From the NCBI RefSeq assembly GCF_003855395.1, contig NZ_CP034015.1, forward strand, positions 1,808,001 through 1,872,000: a DNA stretch of 64,000 bases. Reading direction: 5' to 3'. This stretch comes from Shewanella livingstonensis. GTDB taxonomy: Bacteria > Pseudomonadota > Gammaproteobacteria > Enterobacterales > Shewanellaceae. The position numbers were made by a program, and so were the translations under genes. Below, piece by piece: positions 41,189 to 51,015 of this stretch (positions are counted from its first letter, which is position 1; the number at the start of each line of letters is the position of its first letter). The notes below the pieces were generated by a model that was not told the DNA's origin, did not search any database, and saw only the letters and a list, made by a program, of their open reading frames with translations.

Positions 41189-42178
41189 TTAGCGCTGCAG
41201 TAACTTACCAGACGGATGATTAGAACCATGCACCTGACTATGACAATTTAAGCAGCTGCGACCACCAGTAAAGGCATTACCATTTACCGTTGAACCCATA
41301 TCAGTGTTGCCTAGATATGCATTGCTGGTATGATTTTCACCGGCATGACATTGTTGACACAGTTGCGGCGCGCGAGTCTTGAGCATTGCATCGTTCACAG
41401 AACCGTGGGGATTATGGCAATTGACGCAATTTTCGGTGACGGGTGCATGCTCCCACAGCTTTGGGCCGCGTTTCTCAGCGTGACATGAATAACAGGTTTC
41501 ATTGACTGTTGGCTGAACAAGATCTGAATCGCTTAAACTGCCATGTGGATTATGGCAGTCGCTACAGGTCATTTGATTCCATTTCATTGGATGACTGGTG
41601 CGCTTGTTCATGTCTGCTTTTTGTCTGGTGTGACAAGTAGTACACACTTCGACTTCTGTTTGCTTTGACAATACTGGGTCATGTTCAGCATGTACGCTAT
41701 GACAAGATGCACATGCCACATCGGCATTGGCGTGGTGGCTACTGTCCCATGCCACGCGTTTGTCGTCGAGATGGCAGCTCATGCACACACTGTTTTGCTT
41801 GTCTGCAGCGAGTGTTGAAGTTGGGCCAAAGGTTATCATTGGCTCTTTACCACCACGATTATGTGAACCTAAAGGGCCGTGACATGCTTCGCACTGTAAT
41901 CCAGCCATTGGGCTTTTTAATGAATCAATAGCGCCATGAACACCCTTGAATAAATCCATGACCTTTTCAGACTTTTTATGACACATTAAACATGAGTCAG
42001 CACCTTTAGGAGAATATTTTCCTTCGGCGAATTTTTTATCGAGGGTTGCTTCAACTTCTGCCGGTGTCATGCTGGCATCCCACTTTGCTGCCTGTACATT
42101 ATTCGACATAAACAGCGTCGATGCCGTAAGGCAGAGCAGGGCTAAAAATAAGGTATTGATTGAATGTGTGGTCTTCAT
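41189..42178 (-). CDS. DmsE/MtrA-like periplasmic decaheme cytochrome c
   Basis: 329 residues with signal peptide (ends NNVQAAK) and ten CxxCH heme sites: CLMCH, CEACH, CMSCH, CASCH, CTTCH, CSDCH, CYSCH, CVNCH, CQQCH, CLNCH, spaced as in the MtrA/DmsE family. It would carry electrons from the periplasm into the MtrB-like barrel. The start is ATG 42178, where the signal peptide begins and GGAAG lies 8 bases upstream; the frame is open further to 42274 but that extension overlaps the upstream gene's end region and has no signal. It is between the MtrC-like gene and mtrB-like gene in one transcript. Confidence 0.92.
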   Translation of the reverse strand: MKTTHSINTLFLALLCLTASTLFMSNNVQAAKWDASMTPAEVEATLDKKFAEGKYSPKGADSCLMCHKKSEKVMDLFKGVHGAIDSLKSPMAGLQCEACHGPLGSHNRGGKEPMITFGPTSTLAADKQNSVCMSCHLDDKRVAWDSSHHANADVACASCHSVHAEHDPVLSKQTEVEVCTTCHTRQKADMNKRTSHPMKWNQMTCSDCHNPHGSLSDSDLVQPTVNETCYSCHAEKRGPKLWEHAPVTENCVNCHNPHGSVNDAMLKTRAPQLCQQCHAGENHTSNAYLGNTDMGSTVNGNAFTGGRSCLNCHSQVHGSNHPSGKLLQR

Positions 42179-42275
42179 AAGTAGACTTCCTAATTTGTCC
42201 ATTTTGATGATCAACAAGTTGATTACGTAAGCCATAGCATGAGAGAGAAGCAGGGCTTCTCTCTCAATGGACAAA

Positions 42276-44237
42276 TTAAAGTTTCACTTGTGTGTGGTTT
42301 TCAATGGTGGGTGCATGGCAGAAGAAACAGGTTTCTAACTGCGCAGCATCATTGGCTTCTTGATAGCTACCATTAACAACCGCACCTTGGCTTTGCGCAT
42401 GCTGCGAAATCGTGTCAAATCCATGACAAGATGCACACGTTGCAGTGATAGGTGTTGTATAAAGGCCAGCAGACGTAGCAAGTGCACCTTTCACTTTGAA
42501 TGCATCAAGATTAAAATCGTTGTGACACTGAGTGCAGTCTTTGATAATGCCTTGTTCACCATGAACACTGTGCAATTTCATTTCAATTGCGCCTTTATTA
42601 GCACCAGAAGCATAAGTGCCATCGGGAGTATGACAAGCCACACAACCATCTAAACCTATGGTGACTTCGCCATTAAGCTCACGAGCTAATTGTTCTGACA
42701 TCACAAAACCAGCATGGTGGCCTTTATGTAACTCAAAGGTGTCGCCATGGCAATTATCACATGAACCAAAATTGACCGAGTCAGTGTGACGATAGCTAGG
42801 CGCATTACCAGAGAAAGTCCCTACTGTGAATTCGGCTTTCATACTGGTAGTTGCCACGCTATCAACACAATCAATAGCTTGCAGACCATCGTTACACATT
42901 TCAAGACCAATAAAGCTAAAGGCAGTATCTGTATCGCCTGAGCCAAACGGCAATGATGCAATGTTGTATACCAACTTACCTGACTCAATGACGACATCTG
43001 CTTGTAACAGACCTGCTTTAATCAAATCTTTACTAATTTTGGCTAGACCGCTTCCTGGACTAGGGTTATATCCCATAATTGGGAAGTTAGGCCCGACGTT
43101 CGTAATGGTTTCAACGCGTTGAATTTTGCTGACTAAGCTTGTTGCGTCAATCGCCGTACCATTAGCATCTAAAATCGTTACCGATAGGGTCGCTGATTTG
43201 TCTTCAGCGCTTGATTTATTAGCCGTTAATGTTGCTGTCATTCCGTATAAATCGATAAATGCTTTTTTCTGAGTATACGAAGTTGTATGCAACTCTTCTG
43301 TCCAACTTGCATTGTGGCACGCGATACAATTTGAATTATCAACTTGTTGCGGATGACCTTGACCCGTTTTAAAGTCAATGTCGGTATGACAACTTGAACA
43401 GGCTTCCATGGTTGGAATACGAGACCAGTTGTTCGATTCGCTAAGTTGTTCTGAGTTAACATGACAAGTGGTGCAATTGTCTTGCACTATCGCATGTGCA
43501 ACTTCTGCACTCTTGTCCAAATTGCGGCCGTACATTTTGGCATTGTTATGAACATTATGAATTAAGTGACTGAACTCATCTTGAACCTTGCCTTTTTCAA
43601 TCGCCAATTCATTGGTATGACATGATGTACAAGTTTCTAAATCAGTGTAGCTATGATAAATACTTTCGCCTTCAGCATGGCAGGTATTACAAGTAGCGCC
43701 ACTGACTATGTTTTTAGTGTATTTAGCTTCGAATCCTTCACCGTCAAAATCTTCGGTAATTTCAGTACGCGGGACTCCGGTAACCCCATCTTGCAAAGTT
43801 GATGCACTTGCAATGACATTATAACGTTGAGTTAAATCTGGATTAAAGCCTTCAACATTGACGGTAAAACTGTAATTACCGTTACCATGGTCAGTAAAGG
43901 CTTTTTCGGAGCCAATAAATTGCCATTGGGCCGAATTACCCGCACCGCTTGCACCAGCTGGAATGAGTTGGACGACTTTTTTAATTTCAAAGTCTTTAAG
44001 ACCCGCTACAGGGAGATCTTTTTCATTGGTCGCAAATACTTCAATAGTGGGTTTGCTGTCTTGATAGGTAACTTTGGTGATATCTAAGTTTAGTGTTTTA
44101 ATCGCTTCAGCAGGCTCGCCGCCAGGGGTTCCTGGATTACCAGCAACACCATCATCGCCTCCGCCACAACCTACCAGTGTCATTGATGCTGACATAGCAA
44201 GTAACAATGCCTTTTTTATGTATTTTTTATTCATCAT
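42276..44237 (-). CDS. OmcA/MtrC family surface decaheme cytochrome (MtrC-sized)
   Basis: About 653 residues. Lipoprotein signal with lipobox TLVGC followed by a Gly/Asp-rich tether; ten CxxCH sites in two groups of five (CNTCH, CTSCH, CTTCH, CSSCH, CIACH; then CDNCH, CVACH, CTQCH, CASCH, CFFCH), separated by a beta domain, as in outer-surface MtrC/OmcA proteins that reduce metal oxides or other extracellular acceptors. Start is ATG 44237 or the adjacent ATG 44234 after AGGGA. The next gene (decaheme) begins about 100 bp downstream. A CRP-like site lies upstream at 44383-44398. Confidence 0.93.
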   Translation of the reverse strand: MMNKKYIKKALLLAMSASMTLVGCGGGDDGVAGNPGTPGGEPAEAIKTLNLDITKVTYQDSKPTIEVFATNEKDLPVAGLKDFEIKKVVQLIPAGASGAGNSAQWQFIGSEKAFTDHGNGNYSFTVNVEGFNPDLTQRYNVIASASTLQDGVTGVPRTEITEDFDGEGFEAKYTKNIVSGATCNTCHAEGESIYHSYTDLETCTSCHTNELAIEKGKVQDEFSHLIHNVHNNAKMYGRNLDKSAEVAHAIVQDNCTTCHVNSEQLSESNNWSRIPTMEACSSCHTDIDFKTGQGHPQQVDNSNCIACHNASWTEELHTTSYTQKKAFIDLYGMTATLTANKSSAEDKSATLSVTILDANGTAIDATSLVSKIQRVETITNVGPNFPIMGYNPSPGSGLAKISKDLIKAGLLQADVVIESGKLVYNIASLPFGSGDTDTAFSFIGLEMCNDGLQAIDCVDSVATTSMKAEFTVGTFSGNAPSYRHTDSVNFGSCDNCHGDTFELHKGHHAGFVMSEQLARELNGEVTIGLDGCVACHTPDGTYASGANKGAIEMKLHSVHGEQGIIKDCTQCHNDFNLDAFKVKGALATSAGLYTTPITATCASCHGFDTISQHAQSQGAVVNGSYQEANDAAQLETCFFCHAPTIENHTQVKL

Positions 44238-44382
44238 ATTTTCCCTGCAAAGGTCATCCATCTAACTTACTGGCAGTATGTTCTGCAATTATCTTATTCA
44301 GTTAAGTTGATGTTGGAATTAATTTTCCCAACACTAAGATTACTTTACAAACAGCAACTCGTCTTTAAAACGAACGTAATTG

Positions 44383-44398
44383 TGTGATGATGATCAGC
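44383..44398. promoter_or_regulatory. CRP-like site upstream of the MtrC-like gene
   Basis: TGTGATGATGATCAGC matches the TGTGA-N6-TCACA consensus in 8 of 10 defined positions. In Shewanella, CRP activates anaerobic respiration genes including mtr genes. Prediction only. Confidence 0.45.
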
Positions 44399-44451
44399 CT
44401 ATTAATAAAGAGGTATACAAAATGCAGAGTTTGGTGAGGAGATTGTTCGCA

Positions 44452-44490
44452 TAAAAGAAAAGACCTTAGTCATGAACTAAGGTCTTTGAT
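44452..44490 (-). terminator. Terminator between the two OmcA/MtrC genes
   Basis: Stem AGACCTTAGT (44461-44470) with ACTAAGGTCT (44476-44485), loop CATGA, extended by AAA/TTT, followed on the minus strand by TTTTCTTTT. It should end or attenuate the transcript of the upstream OmcA-like gene. Confidence 0.82.
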
Positions 44491-44523
44491 GGATAAAACA
44501 ACAAGATTGTTTATTGGTTTAGC

Positions 44524-46698
44524 TTAAAAACCATGTGTTTTAGTCACGCGATCTACGGTATGACACGTCGAGCATATTTCTGATGAACGATTACGAGCAT
44601 CGTCTTCACTGATGCCATCAACAATACCGCCGTTAGATTCAATATGTGCCACGGTGGCATCAGTACGATACTTTTGATGACAACTTAAACATGCTCCAGT
44701 ATCTGATGACATCCATACATCAGCGCCAGTCTCGATATCGCCATAACGCCATACTCTGTCTGCGGCTCTACCGAGTTGTATTCCATCCGCGGTATGACAG
44801 GTTTTACAGTCGGTTTTTAACACAGTGCCAGATTTAACACCGGCATATTTAAGATAATGGCCTTCAGCGCTGTGGGCTTTAAAGGCAAAACTGGTCGATT
44901 TTTTACCACCAGGGTAAGTGTCATCACTCCTAAGGGTCTTATCAGCGGTATGACAGGTTTGGCAATTAACACCATTATCATAGTGATACACTTCTTGGTT
45001 GTGACAACCTTGACAGCTAGCAGTATTAATAATATTTCTACGCGCGGCGGTACTTTGGCTATTGTCTACAGCGCTTGCTGCCATAACAAAATGATAGGGA
45101 CTACTTTTAATTTCCACTTTTTGGACATTATCAGTGCTGCAGGCGGTCAATTTGACCTCAGGTCTTCCGTAACCACCATGGTTATAACAGGCGGTTACCG
45201 CAGACCATAACTCAAAGGTTTTACCCACATAATCGGTGGGTAAGGTGACGTTATTCCAAACCATGGTCCAACTATTATCTGTATTGGCGGTTCCTTCGTT
45301 TAACTTAAGGCGACGAGCACTGTAACTGGCGTCGTTATACGCTGGATAGTTTTTGTCACTGTCCCACGCCATTACAATTCGGCTACCTTGGTCGATAAAC
45401 TCAGCAGGTATCACTTGGCCACTGACATCAGTAAAGCTCACGTTAGTGCTGAACTTGTTGTCAGCTGTCACAGTAACGTCGCTAAAGACCACTTTCATGG
45501 TTTGAGTGTCATTATAGGCTTTCATTACATCGCCATGGGCTTCTTTTGCACTGCGAGCATAACCTTCTTCAATATGGCATGAAGTACAATTTGTGCCGAC
45601 ACCAATATGTTGTTGAGACGCTAATTCTGTATGACAGGCAATACAAGCGGTATCACTTTTATTGGCATTAAACAGTGCAGCATCTTTGGGAGCGTTTGTG
45701 CCCTCTACGTGACATGCACTACAATCGGCAGCAGGTTTTTGCGGATACATCACGTTGCCGTAATTGTGTATTCCACCGCCATAGCCAATCACTTTATACG
45801 GGGCGGCTGCATTGCCATCAGCAGTGCTGGTTACGCGATCTTGGCCTTTATGAATGGCATGGATCATGTAGGTGAAATCAACACTATTACCGGTTTCAGG
45901 ATCGCCAGACGTGGCGGTATGGCATGATGCACAGTTTTCAATATCGATTCGACGACCGCCGTGCAATGCTAAGCTTTCTGGTTGATGACAGGTATAACAA
46001 GCATTAATCGAGACGACGTCGCGGGACGCAATATCTTCGGTTAAGCCTGTCGACGGTTGAAAGTCGTAATGAGCATTTGCAGTAATTAAGGGTTGTTGTA
46101 GTTCTAAGGTAATACGTTGAGTATCTTCAGCTTGGTAAGTGATACTTAATGGTTCTATTACTTGAGCAATATTTGTTTGAAAAGTATATGAGTAAGAACC
46201 GTCTAGATTGTCAACTAAGCAATCTGCACATTTTGATGCAGCTTCAACCTCAGCTTGAAATTGTGCTGAAGGAGCAATATCGGTTTCGCCATCAGGTATC
46301 CAGCTTGCGTTAGGTTGCTTGGTTGTATTGATGTAAGACTGCCACTGATAGCCGCGGTCAACTTCAACTTTAGCACCGTCAGCACCGACCATTTCAATCA
46401 CAGGGGTTAATTGCGCAATACCAAAACGAAGATCATGATCTTTTGTTAGTCCTAATACTGCCACGCCATTAGCATTTTTAAGGGTAAAGGCAACACTGAC
46501 TTTTCCATTGACTACGGTTGCGTCGGTAAAGGTCGCTTTTAAGGTCGATGTCGCATCGATATTGACACCGATTATTCCATCTGGCCCATCTTCGCCATTG
46601 GTACCATCACTGCCTCCACAACCCGATAGTGCTAAAGCCATAAGCCCAGCACCCAATACCGCCTTTGCAGCGGGACTAACTGTTATTGTCTTCATCAT
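44524..46698 (-). CDS. OmcA/MtrC family surface decaheme cytochrome (OmcA-sized)
   Basis: About 724 residues, close to OmcA length. Lipoprotein signal with lipobox ALSGC and a GSDGTNGEDG tether; ten CxxCH sites (CYTCH, CASCH, CSACH, CIACH, CTSCH; CQGCH, CQTCH, CKTCH, CLSCH, CSTCH) in two pentaheme groups split by a beta domain. An additional CADC pair (about residue 190) in the first beta domain could form a disulfide like that of MtrC. Start is ATG 46698 or 46695 after AGGGA, the same ribosome binding site as the paralogue. A terminator follows it, so it is probably a separate transcription unit from mtrC-dmsE-mtrB-like genes. Confidence 0.93.
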   Translation of the reverse strand: MMKTITVSPAAKAVLGAGLMALALSGCGGSDGTNGEDGPDGIIGVNIDATSTLKATFTDATVVNGKVSVAFTLKNANGVAVLGLTKDHDLRFGIAQLTPVIEMVGADGAKVEVDRGYQWQSYINTTKQPNASWIPDGETDIAPSAQFQAEVEAASKCADCLVDNLDGSYSYTFQTNIAQVIEPLSITYQAEDTQRITLELQQPLITANAHYDFQPSTGLTEDIASRDVVSINACYTCHQPESLALHGGRRIDIENCASCHTATSGDPETGNSVDFTYMIHAIHKGQDRVTSTADGNAAAPYKVIGYGGGIHNYGNVMYPQKPAADCSACHVEGTNAPKDAALFNANKSDTACIACHTELASQQHIGVGTNCTSCHIEEGYARSAKEAHGDVMKAYNDTQTMKVVFSDVTVTADNKFSTNVSFTDVSGQVIPAEFIDQGSRIVMAWDSDKNYPAYNDASYSARRLKLNEGTANTDNSWTMVWNNVTLPTDYVGKTFELWSAVTACYNHGGYGRPEVKLTACSTDNVQKVEIKSSPYHFVMAASAVDNSQSTAARRNIINTASCQGCHNQEVYHYDNGVNCQTCHTADKTLRSDDTYPGGKKSTSFAFKAHSAEGHYLKYAGVKSGTVLKTDCKTCHTADGIQLGRAADRVWRYGDIETGADVWMSSDTGACLSCHQKYRTDATVAHIESNGGIVDGISEDDARNRSSEICSTCHTVDRVTKTHGF

Positions 46699-46815
46699 GT
46701 ATTCCCTGCATTTTTTTGTTATCTCGCATTCACTGTTGGTTAAACGTGTGCGGATTTTATTCAATTCTTATGTTAGCTAACCTTAGCGACTTACTCATTG
46801 AATTAAGTGTAGAGT

Positions 46816-46831
46816 TGTGACTAAGATCTGA
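46816..46831. promoter_or_regulatory. CRP-like site upstream of the OmcA-like gene
   Basis: TGTGACTAAGATCTGA matches the CRP consensus in 8 of 10 defined positions, about 120 bp upstream of the start codon. Prediction only. Confidence 0.4.
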
Positions 46832-47317
46832 CTATTCCTTTATGGGTAACACTGCATGATGATGATTTGCTTCTGTTGATAAGTGAAATCGCGTTTTGTT
46901 AAGAGGTAAATACAGCGGGTTACTTGATTTTTAAATCGTTAATGTAATGTGCGTTTAAGCTAGTAAACACTTTTTAAGATCTTAAATACTTGTCTAACGA
47001 CTCTTTGGACAATTTACTCTGTCCGTATTGATATGCATTTACTTGCAATAGATAAACAATTGAAACGCCAATCAGTTTTGTTAGAACCAAAGTGGTCAGT
47101 TTGATGTTTACGACTTGAAGATAGGGATATTTTTATCAGTTACGCGATTTGATATCGTATCTTGGATGCTACGTTAAGGTTAAGTATTGCGCAGTTAGGT
47201 AAGGGATTAAGAACTTATTAAGATAAAGGCTTGATCAAGCCAATGGGTTAGGGGATAATCGCCCCGTTCTGAGACATAAGCTTTATATTTTATGATTCAG
47301 AAGTCTATGGTGACCCT
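46832..47317. other. Intergenic region between the cytochrome cluster and SRP RNA
   Basis: About 490 bp without a gene. It contains the perfect 14-bp palindrome GGCTTGATCAAGCC at 47228-47241 and a small hairpin GGGG/CCCC at 47251-47265. A TATGAT at 47291-47296 with TTCTGA at 47267-47272 (18 bp apart) is a possible promoter for the SRP RNA. Confidence 0.5.
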
Positions 47318-47419
47318 AGGGTCCCCTCGCAATGATAACTTGTGAACTCGGCCAGGCCTGGAAGGGAGCAACCGCAGCAAGTGACTCGTGTGCCGGGGTG
47401 TGGCTCTAGGGGAACCTCC
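47318..47419 (+). ncRNA. ffs: 4.5S RNA, signal recognition particle RNA (small bacterial type)
   Basis: The conserved SRP apical domain is clear: GGCCAGGCCTGGAAGGGAGC at 47350-47369 with AGCAA and the distal GTGTGCCGGGGTGTGG at 47388-47403 match domain IV that binds Ffh. The ends pair (GGTCCCCT at 47319-47326 with AGGGGAACC at 47408-47416). About 100 nt, the usual size in gammaproteobacteria. If transcription begins after the TATGAT at 47291, a short leader would need RNase P removal, as for E. coli 4.5S RNA. Confidence 0.95.
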
Positions 47420-47572
47420 AATTACTTCCCCCCTATTTATTGTTCGTAAATCAAATGCAATCCAAGAGCTGTATGGCTTAGTACGAAAACACTTCTTTGA
47501 ATGCTTAACCCCATAGTTAGGACAACGATTTTAACTGTTAGTGCTAGCTAACCACAGTTCAATTCCTTCTTA

Positions 47573-47872
47573 CTACTGTTGTTCGGCAGCTAATTCAGCT
47601 TCTTCTTTTAAGCGTTTCTGTAAATTCATTTTAAGGAATTGTCTCGAACGTTCAAGAGATTCACTTATCTCTGTTTTCATCTGTTGCAGTTCTTGGTAAT
47701 TTTCGAAGAAATAAGTGTCTACTAAATGTCGTATGTATCTAACAGGTAACTGATTCAGTGTGACACAGCACAAATCAGCTAAGTATTCTTCTGGAAGCTC
47801 TTCCATTAAGCCTTCATCTCTTAACATTTCCAATAATAGAACTTCATAATAGTTTCGGATCTCTAATTGCAT
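47573..47872 (-). CDS. ComFB family late competence protein
   Basis: 99-residue protein with the ComFB pattern: YYEVLLLEML near the N-terminus, an acidic stretch, then CCVTLNQLPVRYIRHLVD (about 35-52), the core of the family. In Vibrio/Shewanella this family is small and of unknown function; the name comes from Bacillus comFB, and in cyanobacteria ComFB binds c-di-AMP or c-di-GMP. The C-terminal tail (LQKRLKEEAELAAEQQ) is helical and charged. The ATG at 47872 follows GGAG. It lies 62 bp after the histone-deacetylase-like gene on the same strand. Confidence 0.8.
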   Translation of the reverse strand: MQLEIRNYYEVLLLEMLRDEGLMEELPEEYLADLCCVTLNQLPVRYIRHLVDTYFFENYQELQQMKTEISESLERSRQFLKMNLQKRLKEEAELAAEQQ

Positions 47873-47934
47873 TATTACGCTCCATTGAGACGGTTTGGTT
47901 TATCGACATCAGTTTTAATGTCGAGAATATGTGA

Positions 47935-48852
47935 TTAACTCGGTGATGACCATATTTGATTTGCTGCAATTAACAATTGGCTATGTCGAATCGTTAATTC
48001 ATCTTCACTACGACTATAGCCTCCACCTATGACGGCTGCAAGTGGGATGCGATGCATTTTTGCTATCGATATCACCTGTTTGTCTCGATCGAGAATACCT
48101 TGATTTGAAATATCGAAATATCCTAGGTCATCATGTTGATGAATATCGACCCCAGCATCATAGATGATCAGATCTGGCTGATGCAGCCTAATGAGGTAAG
48201 GTAATATTTGTTGTATGTGTTCTAGGTAGTTCTTATCAGTACAACCTTTATTTAAATCAATATCATGATCAGATTGCTGCTTTCGAGACGGAAAATTTTG
48301 CGCGCAATGGATCGAGCAACTAATGATGTCAGGGTAACCTTGAGCGAGTGTGGCGGTTCCATCTCCTTGATGCACATCACAATCAAAAATGAGTACCTTA
48401 TCTACTTTACCACTATGGATGGCTGATTTTGCTGCAATAATTAAGTCATTAAAGATGCAAAAGCCGCTGCCAAAATCATAGTGAGCATGGTGATAGCCAC
48501 CCGTTAAGTGGACTGCTATACCATATTCAAGCGCCAGCTCGGCACATAAACGGGTACCATTTATAGCATGTAGGGTACGAGTAACTAATTCACTGCTCCA
48601 TGGAAAGCCGATACGCCTCATGGCTTTATGGTCTAGAGTGCCATTAATAAATTGTTCAACATACTGCGGACAATGTACGCCATAAAGCATTGCTTTAGAG
48701 ATTGCCGAGGGAGTATAGCGATGTTGCTCAAACAATAATTGTTGTTTGAGCGCATGCTGGTACAAATTATGATATTTGCTGGTTGGAAAACGATGAGTGC
48801 TAGGCAACGCCAGCTGTGAATAGCTGGCGTGATACACAAAAGGAATAGACAT
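47935..48852 (-). CDS. Histone deacetylase family protein (class II/AcuC-like amidohydrolase)
   Basis: 305 residues, arginase-deacetylase fold. Zinc ligands and catalytic His are visible: TGGYHHAHYDFGSGFCIFND (about 116-135) with the tandem His, FDCDVHQGDGTA (about 150-161) with the Asp/His zinc ligands, and DAGVDIHQHDDLGYFDIS (about 222-239) with the second Asp ligand and DLG. Bacterial members deacetylate acetyl-lysine proteins or small amides such as acetylpolyamines; the substrate here is not known. It starts 5 bp after the DUF2057 gene and is likely in the same operon. Confidence 0.92.
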   Translation of the reverse strand: MSIPFVYHASYSQLALPSTHRFPTSKYHNLYQHALKQQLLFEQHRYTPSAISKAMLYGVHCPQYVEQFINGTLDHKAMRRIGFPWSSELVTRTLHAINGTRLCAELALEYGIAVHLTGGYHHAHYDFGSGFCIFNDLIIAAKSAIHSGKVDKVLIFDCDVHQGDGTATLAQGYPDIISCSIHCAQNFPSRKQQSDHDIDLNKGCTDKNYLEHIQQILPYLIRLHQPDLIIYDAGVDIHQHDDLGYFDISNQGILDRDKQVISIAKMHRIPLAAVIGGGYSRSEDELTIRHSQLLIAANQIWSSPS

Positions 48853-48857
48853 TAAGA

Positions 48858-49565
48858 TTAGAGCTGCTTAATTGCCCAGCCCATAAATTCTTTACGCGTT
48901 TTATCGTCGGCTTGTAACCACCAATATTGCAGCATTTGCTCTGCTTGCGCTGGGGTTGTTTTTTGTGTTGCTGCTGGAACTTGTGCAGTAGTCGGTGCGA
49001 TGGTGGGCGCACTCATGGTAGCCGATTCAATATCTGATTTGACTGCTAATGCTTGTACCGGTTGGCTGCCGTTACCCGTAGCTGAAGCCGATAAGGTTTC
49101 AATATCATGCTGGTTTTTATTGTTAAACAGACTCGTAAGAAATGACTTTTCAGTAAAATTAGTTTGTTCTACATTGTAAGTTACCGCTGCATTATCTTGG
49201 CGTTTAATGCTGATTTGTGGATTTTTGGCGAATGCTTTTGGATTCTTTATCACGTCACCGTTAGCTGGTTGTAATCGATATTGATGATCGCCATCAACCA
49301 TTAAGGTTAAAATTAATGGGGTTGATTTTACGAAACTTTGGCTATCACTAAAAGAGTCATCAACTACATCATGATAACGGATCGCAATTTTATGGGTACC
49401 ATTGGTTAAGGTTAAATCCGATTGATGATTGAACATGCTGGTTTCAACTTCTGCCCCATCAAGTGCTAGGTACTCAAAAGACATTGGAATGGTTAAATTA
49501 GCGGCTAAGACTGATGATGATGTTAAAAATGCCAAAAGCGCACTTGTGGTAAATAAAGATTTCAT
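48858..49565 (-). CDS. DUF2057 (YccT/CsgI-like) secreted protein
   Basis: 235 residues with a cleavable signal peptide (ends SSSVLAANL) and a DUF2057 domain: LTIPMSFEYLALDGAEV, NGTHKIAIRYHDVVDD, PLILTLMVDGDHQYRL. E. coli YccT (CsgI) inhibits curli fibre formation in the periplasm; whether this holds here is not known, and no csg genes are nearby. The central Pro/Thr/Ala-rich linker (190-215) precedes a C-terminal helix with MLQYWWLQADDKTRKEFMGWAIKQL. The ATG at 49565 follows GGAG. Confidence 0.85.
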   Translation of the reverse strand: MKSLFTTSALLAFLTSSSVLAANLTIPMSFEYLALDGAEVETSMFNHQSDLTLTNGTHKIAIRYHDVVDDSFSDSQSFVKSTPLILTLMVDGDHQYRLQPANGDVIKNPKAFAKNPQISIKRQDNAAVTYNVEQTNFTEKSFLTSLFNNKNQHDIETLSASATGNGSQPVQALAVKSDIESATMSAPTIAPTTAQVPAATQKTTPAQAEQMLQYWWLQADDKTRKEFMGWAIKQL

Positions 49566-49574
49566 TGTTGCTCC

Positions 49575-50237
49575 TTAACGTGGGTAACTTTGGCGAGGTC
49601 TTTCAAAAAGTTGAATACGCTCTTCAATATAACTGGTTGCTTGTTTACATTTGCCTAAGCGACGATGCATTGAGAGGATATCATTTTGCAATTTTATTTT
49701 GTCATCACTATGACAGAATTCAAGTGTTGCTTCCATTTGTTGTATTTTTTGCTCTATTTTTTTGGCCCAATTTAAATGTTTATTGAGCTCAGCGTAGAGT
49801 TGATGGCTGTTTTGCATTACATTGCTGGCTATCCAACCAAAGCCACTGTCTTGAATTGCTTGTTGTTGTTTTTTAGCATAGCGGGCTCGATTACTGGCTT
49901 TACGCTGCTGTTCAGATTTAAGATTAATGTCAGTGGTTAGCAATGCTCTGCGTAAGGCACTGAATCTGTCTTGAATACGATTACAACTGAGTTGAATCAC
50001 ATTGCCACCCAACTTAAGAAATAGTTGTTTTTCCAGTTGTTTAATATCTTGTCGTAACTGGGTGATGCAAGGGCTGAGTTGAGCACCTTGTTGAGCAAAC
50101 AGCTGACTGTTAAAACGTTCAATCTCGATGAGTGATTGCCGCTGTGAAGGCGCTAAATTTTGGTCGTGGATCAATGCATCTTGCTCAAGCTGTGCAAGTT
50201 GCTGTTTTAACATTGAGACCAGTTGTTGGGTATTCAT
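49575..50237 (-). CDS. priC: Primosomal replication protein N'' (PriC)
   Basis: 220-residue all-helical protein resembling PriC, which helps reload DnaB at stalled forks with SSB. Family features are ERFNSQLFAQQG near residue 40, basic residues throughout and the helical C-terminus. PriC is poorly conserved in sequence, so the call rests partly on the replication-linked neighbourhood. I choose ATG 50237 because it overlaps the upstream TGA as ATGA and has GGAG at 9 bases; in-frame upstream starts at 50252 (GTG) and 50243 (ATG) are worse spaced. Confidence 0.75.
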   Translation of the reverse strand: MNTQQLVSMLKQQLAQLEQDALIHDQNLAPSQRQSLIEIERFNSQLFAQQGAQLSPCITQLRQDIKQLEKQLFLKLGGNVIQLSCNRIQDRFSALRRALLTTDINLKSEQQRKASNRARYAKKQQQAIQDSGFGWIASNVMQNSHQLYAELNKHLNWAKKIEQKIQQMEATLEFCHSDDKIKLQNDILSMHRRLGKCKQATSYIEERIQLFERPRQSYPR

Positions 50238-51007
50238 GCCCATGCACTCCACGTAAGATGGACTGCTATCGACAATACCATAATAATAAATATTGGTTTA
50301 ATAAAAGGTATTCCGAATCGAATCGCGCTTCTTGCGCCGATAAATGATCCCGCCATCATGCATATGCCCATCCACAACCCAAGGATCCATTGCACTTGTC
50401 CCATTGATGCAAAAATAATTAATGCGGTGATATTACTCACAGCGGTCATGACTCGTGCTAGTCCACAACTGTGTAATAGAGGGAGTTTGTGTAATGAGAT
50501 AGACGACACAGTCCAAAAAGCGCCAATACCTGGTCCGGCAAACCCATCGTATCCACCTAACATAAACCCTTGGCAAATCTGTTTGTATTTGGGTGAGCGA
50601 TATTTAGGAACGATGGTATTTTTGTCCCCCATCGCTTTAGGGCTAAATAAGGTGTAAACCGCGATACTAATAATCAGCAATGGTAATATTTTTTCTAACA
50701 ATAGCGGATCAATGAGAAATACTAAGCCACAACCAGCAATAGATCCTATCAGCGTAGCAAAAAAGCACGCTTTCCATAATCGCGGGGTAAATAACTGTTG
50801 TTTATAGAAGGTGTAGCTTGAGGTAAAGGAGCCAAAACAAGCGGCAAGCTTGTTAGTCCCTAACGCTAAATGAGGGGGGATACCTACCGTTAGTAATGCC
50901 GGAATAGACAGAAGCCCACCACCACCAACTATAGCATCAATAAAACCTGCAATAATACCGATGACCGCTAATACAGCCCAATGGCTAGGGTCTAATAATA
51001 AATCCAA
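50234..51007 (-). CDS. TSUP family transporter (sulfite exporter TauE/SafE type)
   Basis: 257-residue inner membrane protein with about eight hydrophobic segments and the TSUP repeats: GIIAGFIDAIVGGGGLLSIPALLTVGIPPHLALGTNKLAACFG in the first half and GGYDGFAGPGIGAFW in the second. The family moves sulfur-containing anions or organic acids; the substrate is not shown. The start is a TTG at 51007, 8 bp after the dinG stop. It overlaps priC by 4 bp. Confidence 0.9.
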   Translation of the reverse strand: MDLLLDPSHWAVLAVIGIIAGFIDAIVGGGGLLSIPALLTVGIPPHLALGTNKLAACFGSFTSSYTFYKQQLFTPRLWKACFFATLIGSIAGCGLVFLIDPLLLEKILPLLIISIAVYTLFSPKAMGDKNTIVPKYRSPKYKQICQGFMLGGYDGFAGPGIGAFWTVSSISLHKLPLLHSCGLARVMTAVSNITALIIFASMGQVQWILGLWMGICMMAGSFIGARSAIRFGIPFIKPIFIIMVLSIAVHLTWSAWA

Positions 51008-51015
51008 CTCAATAC

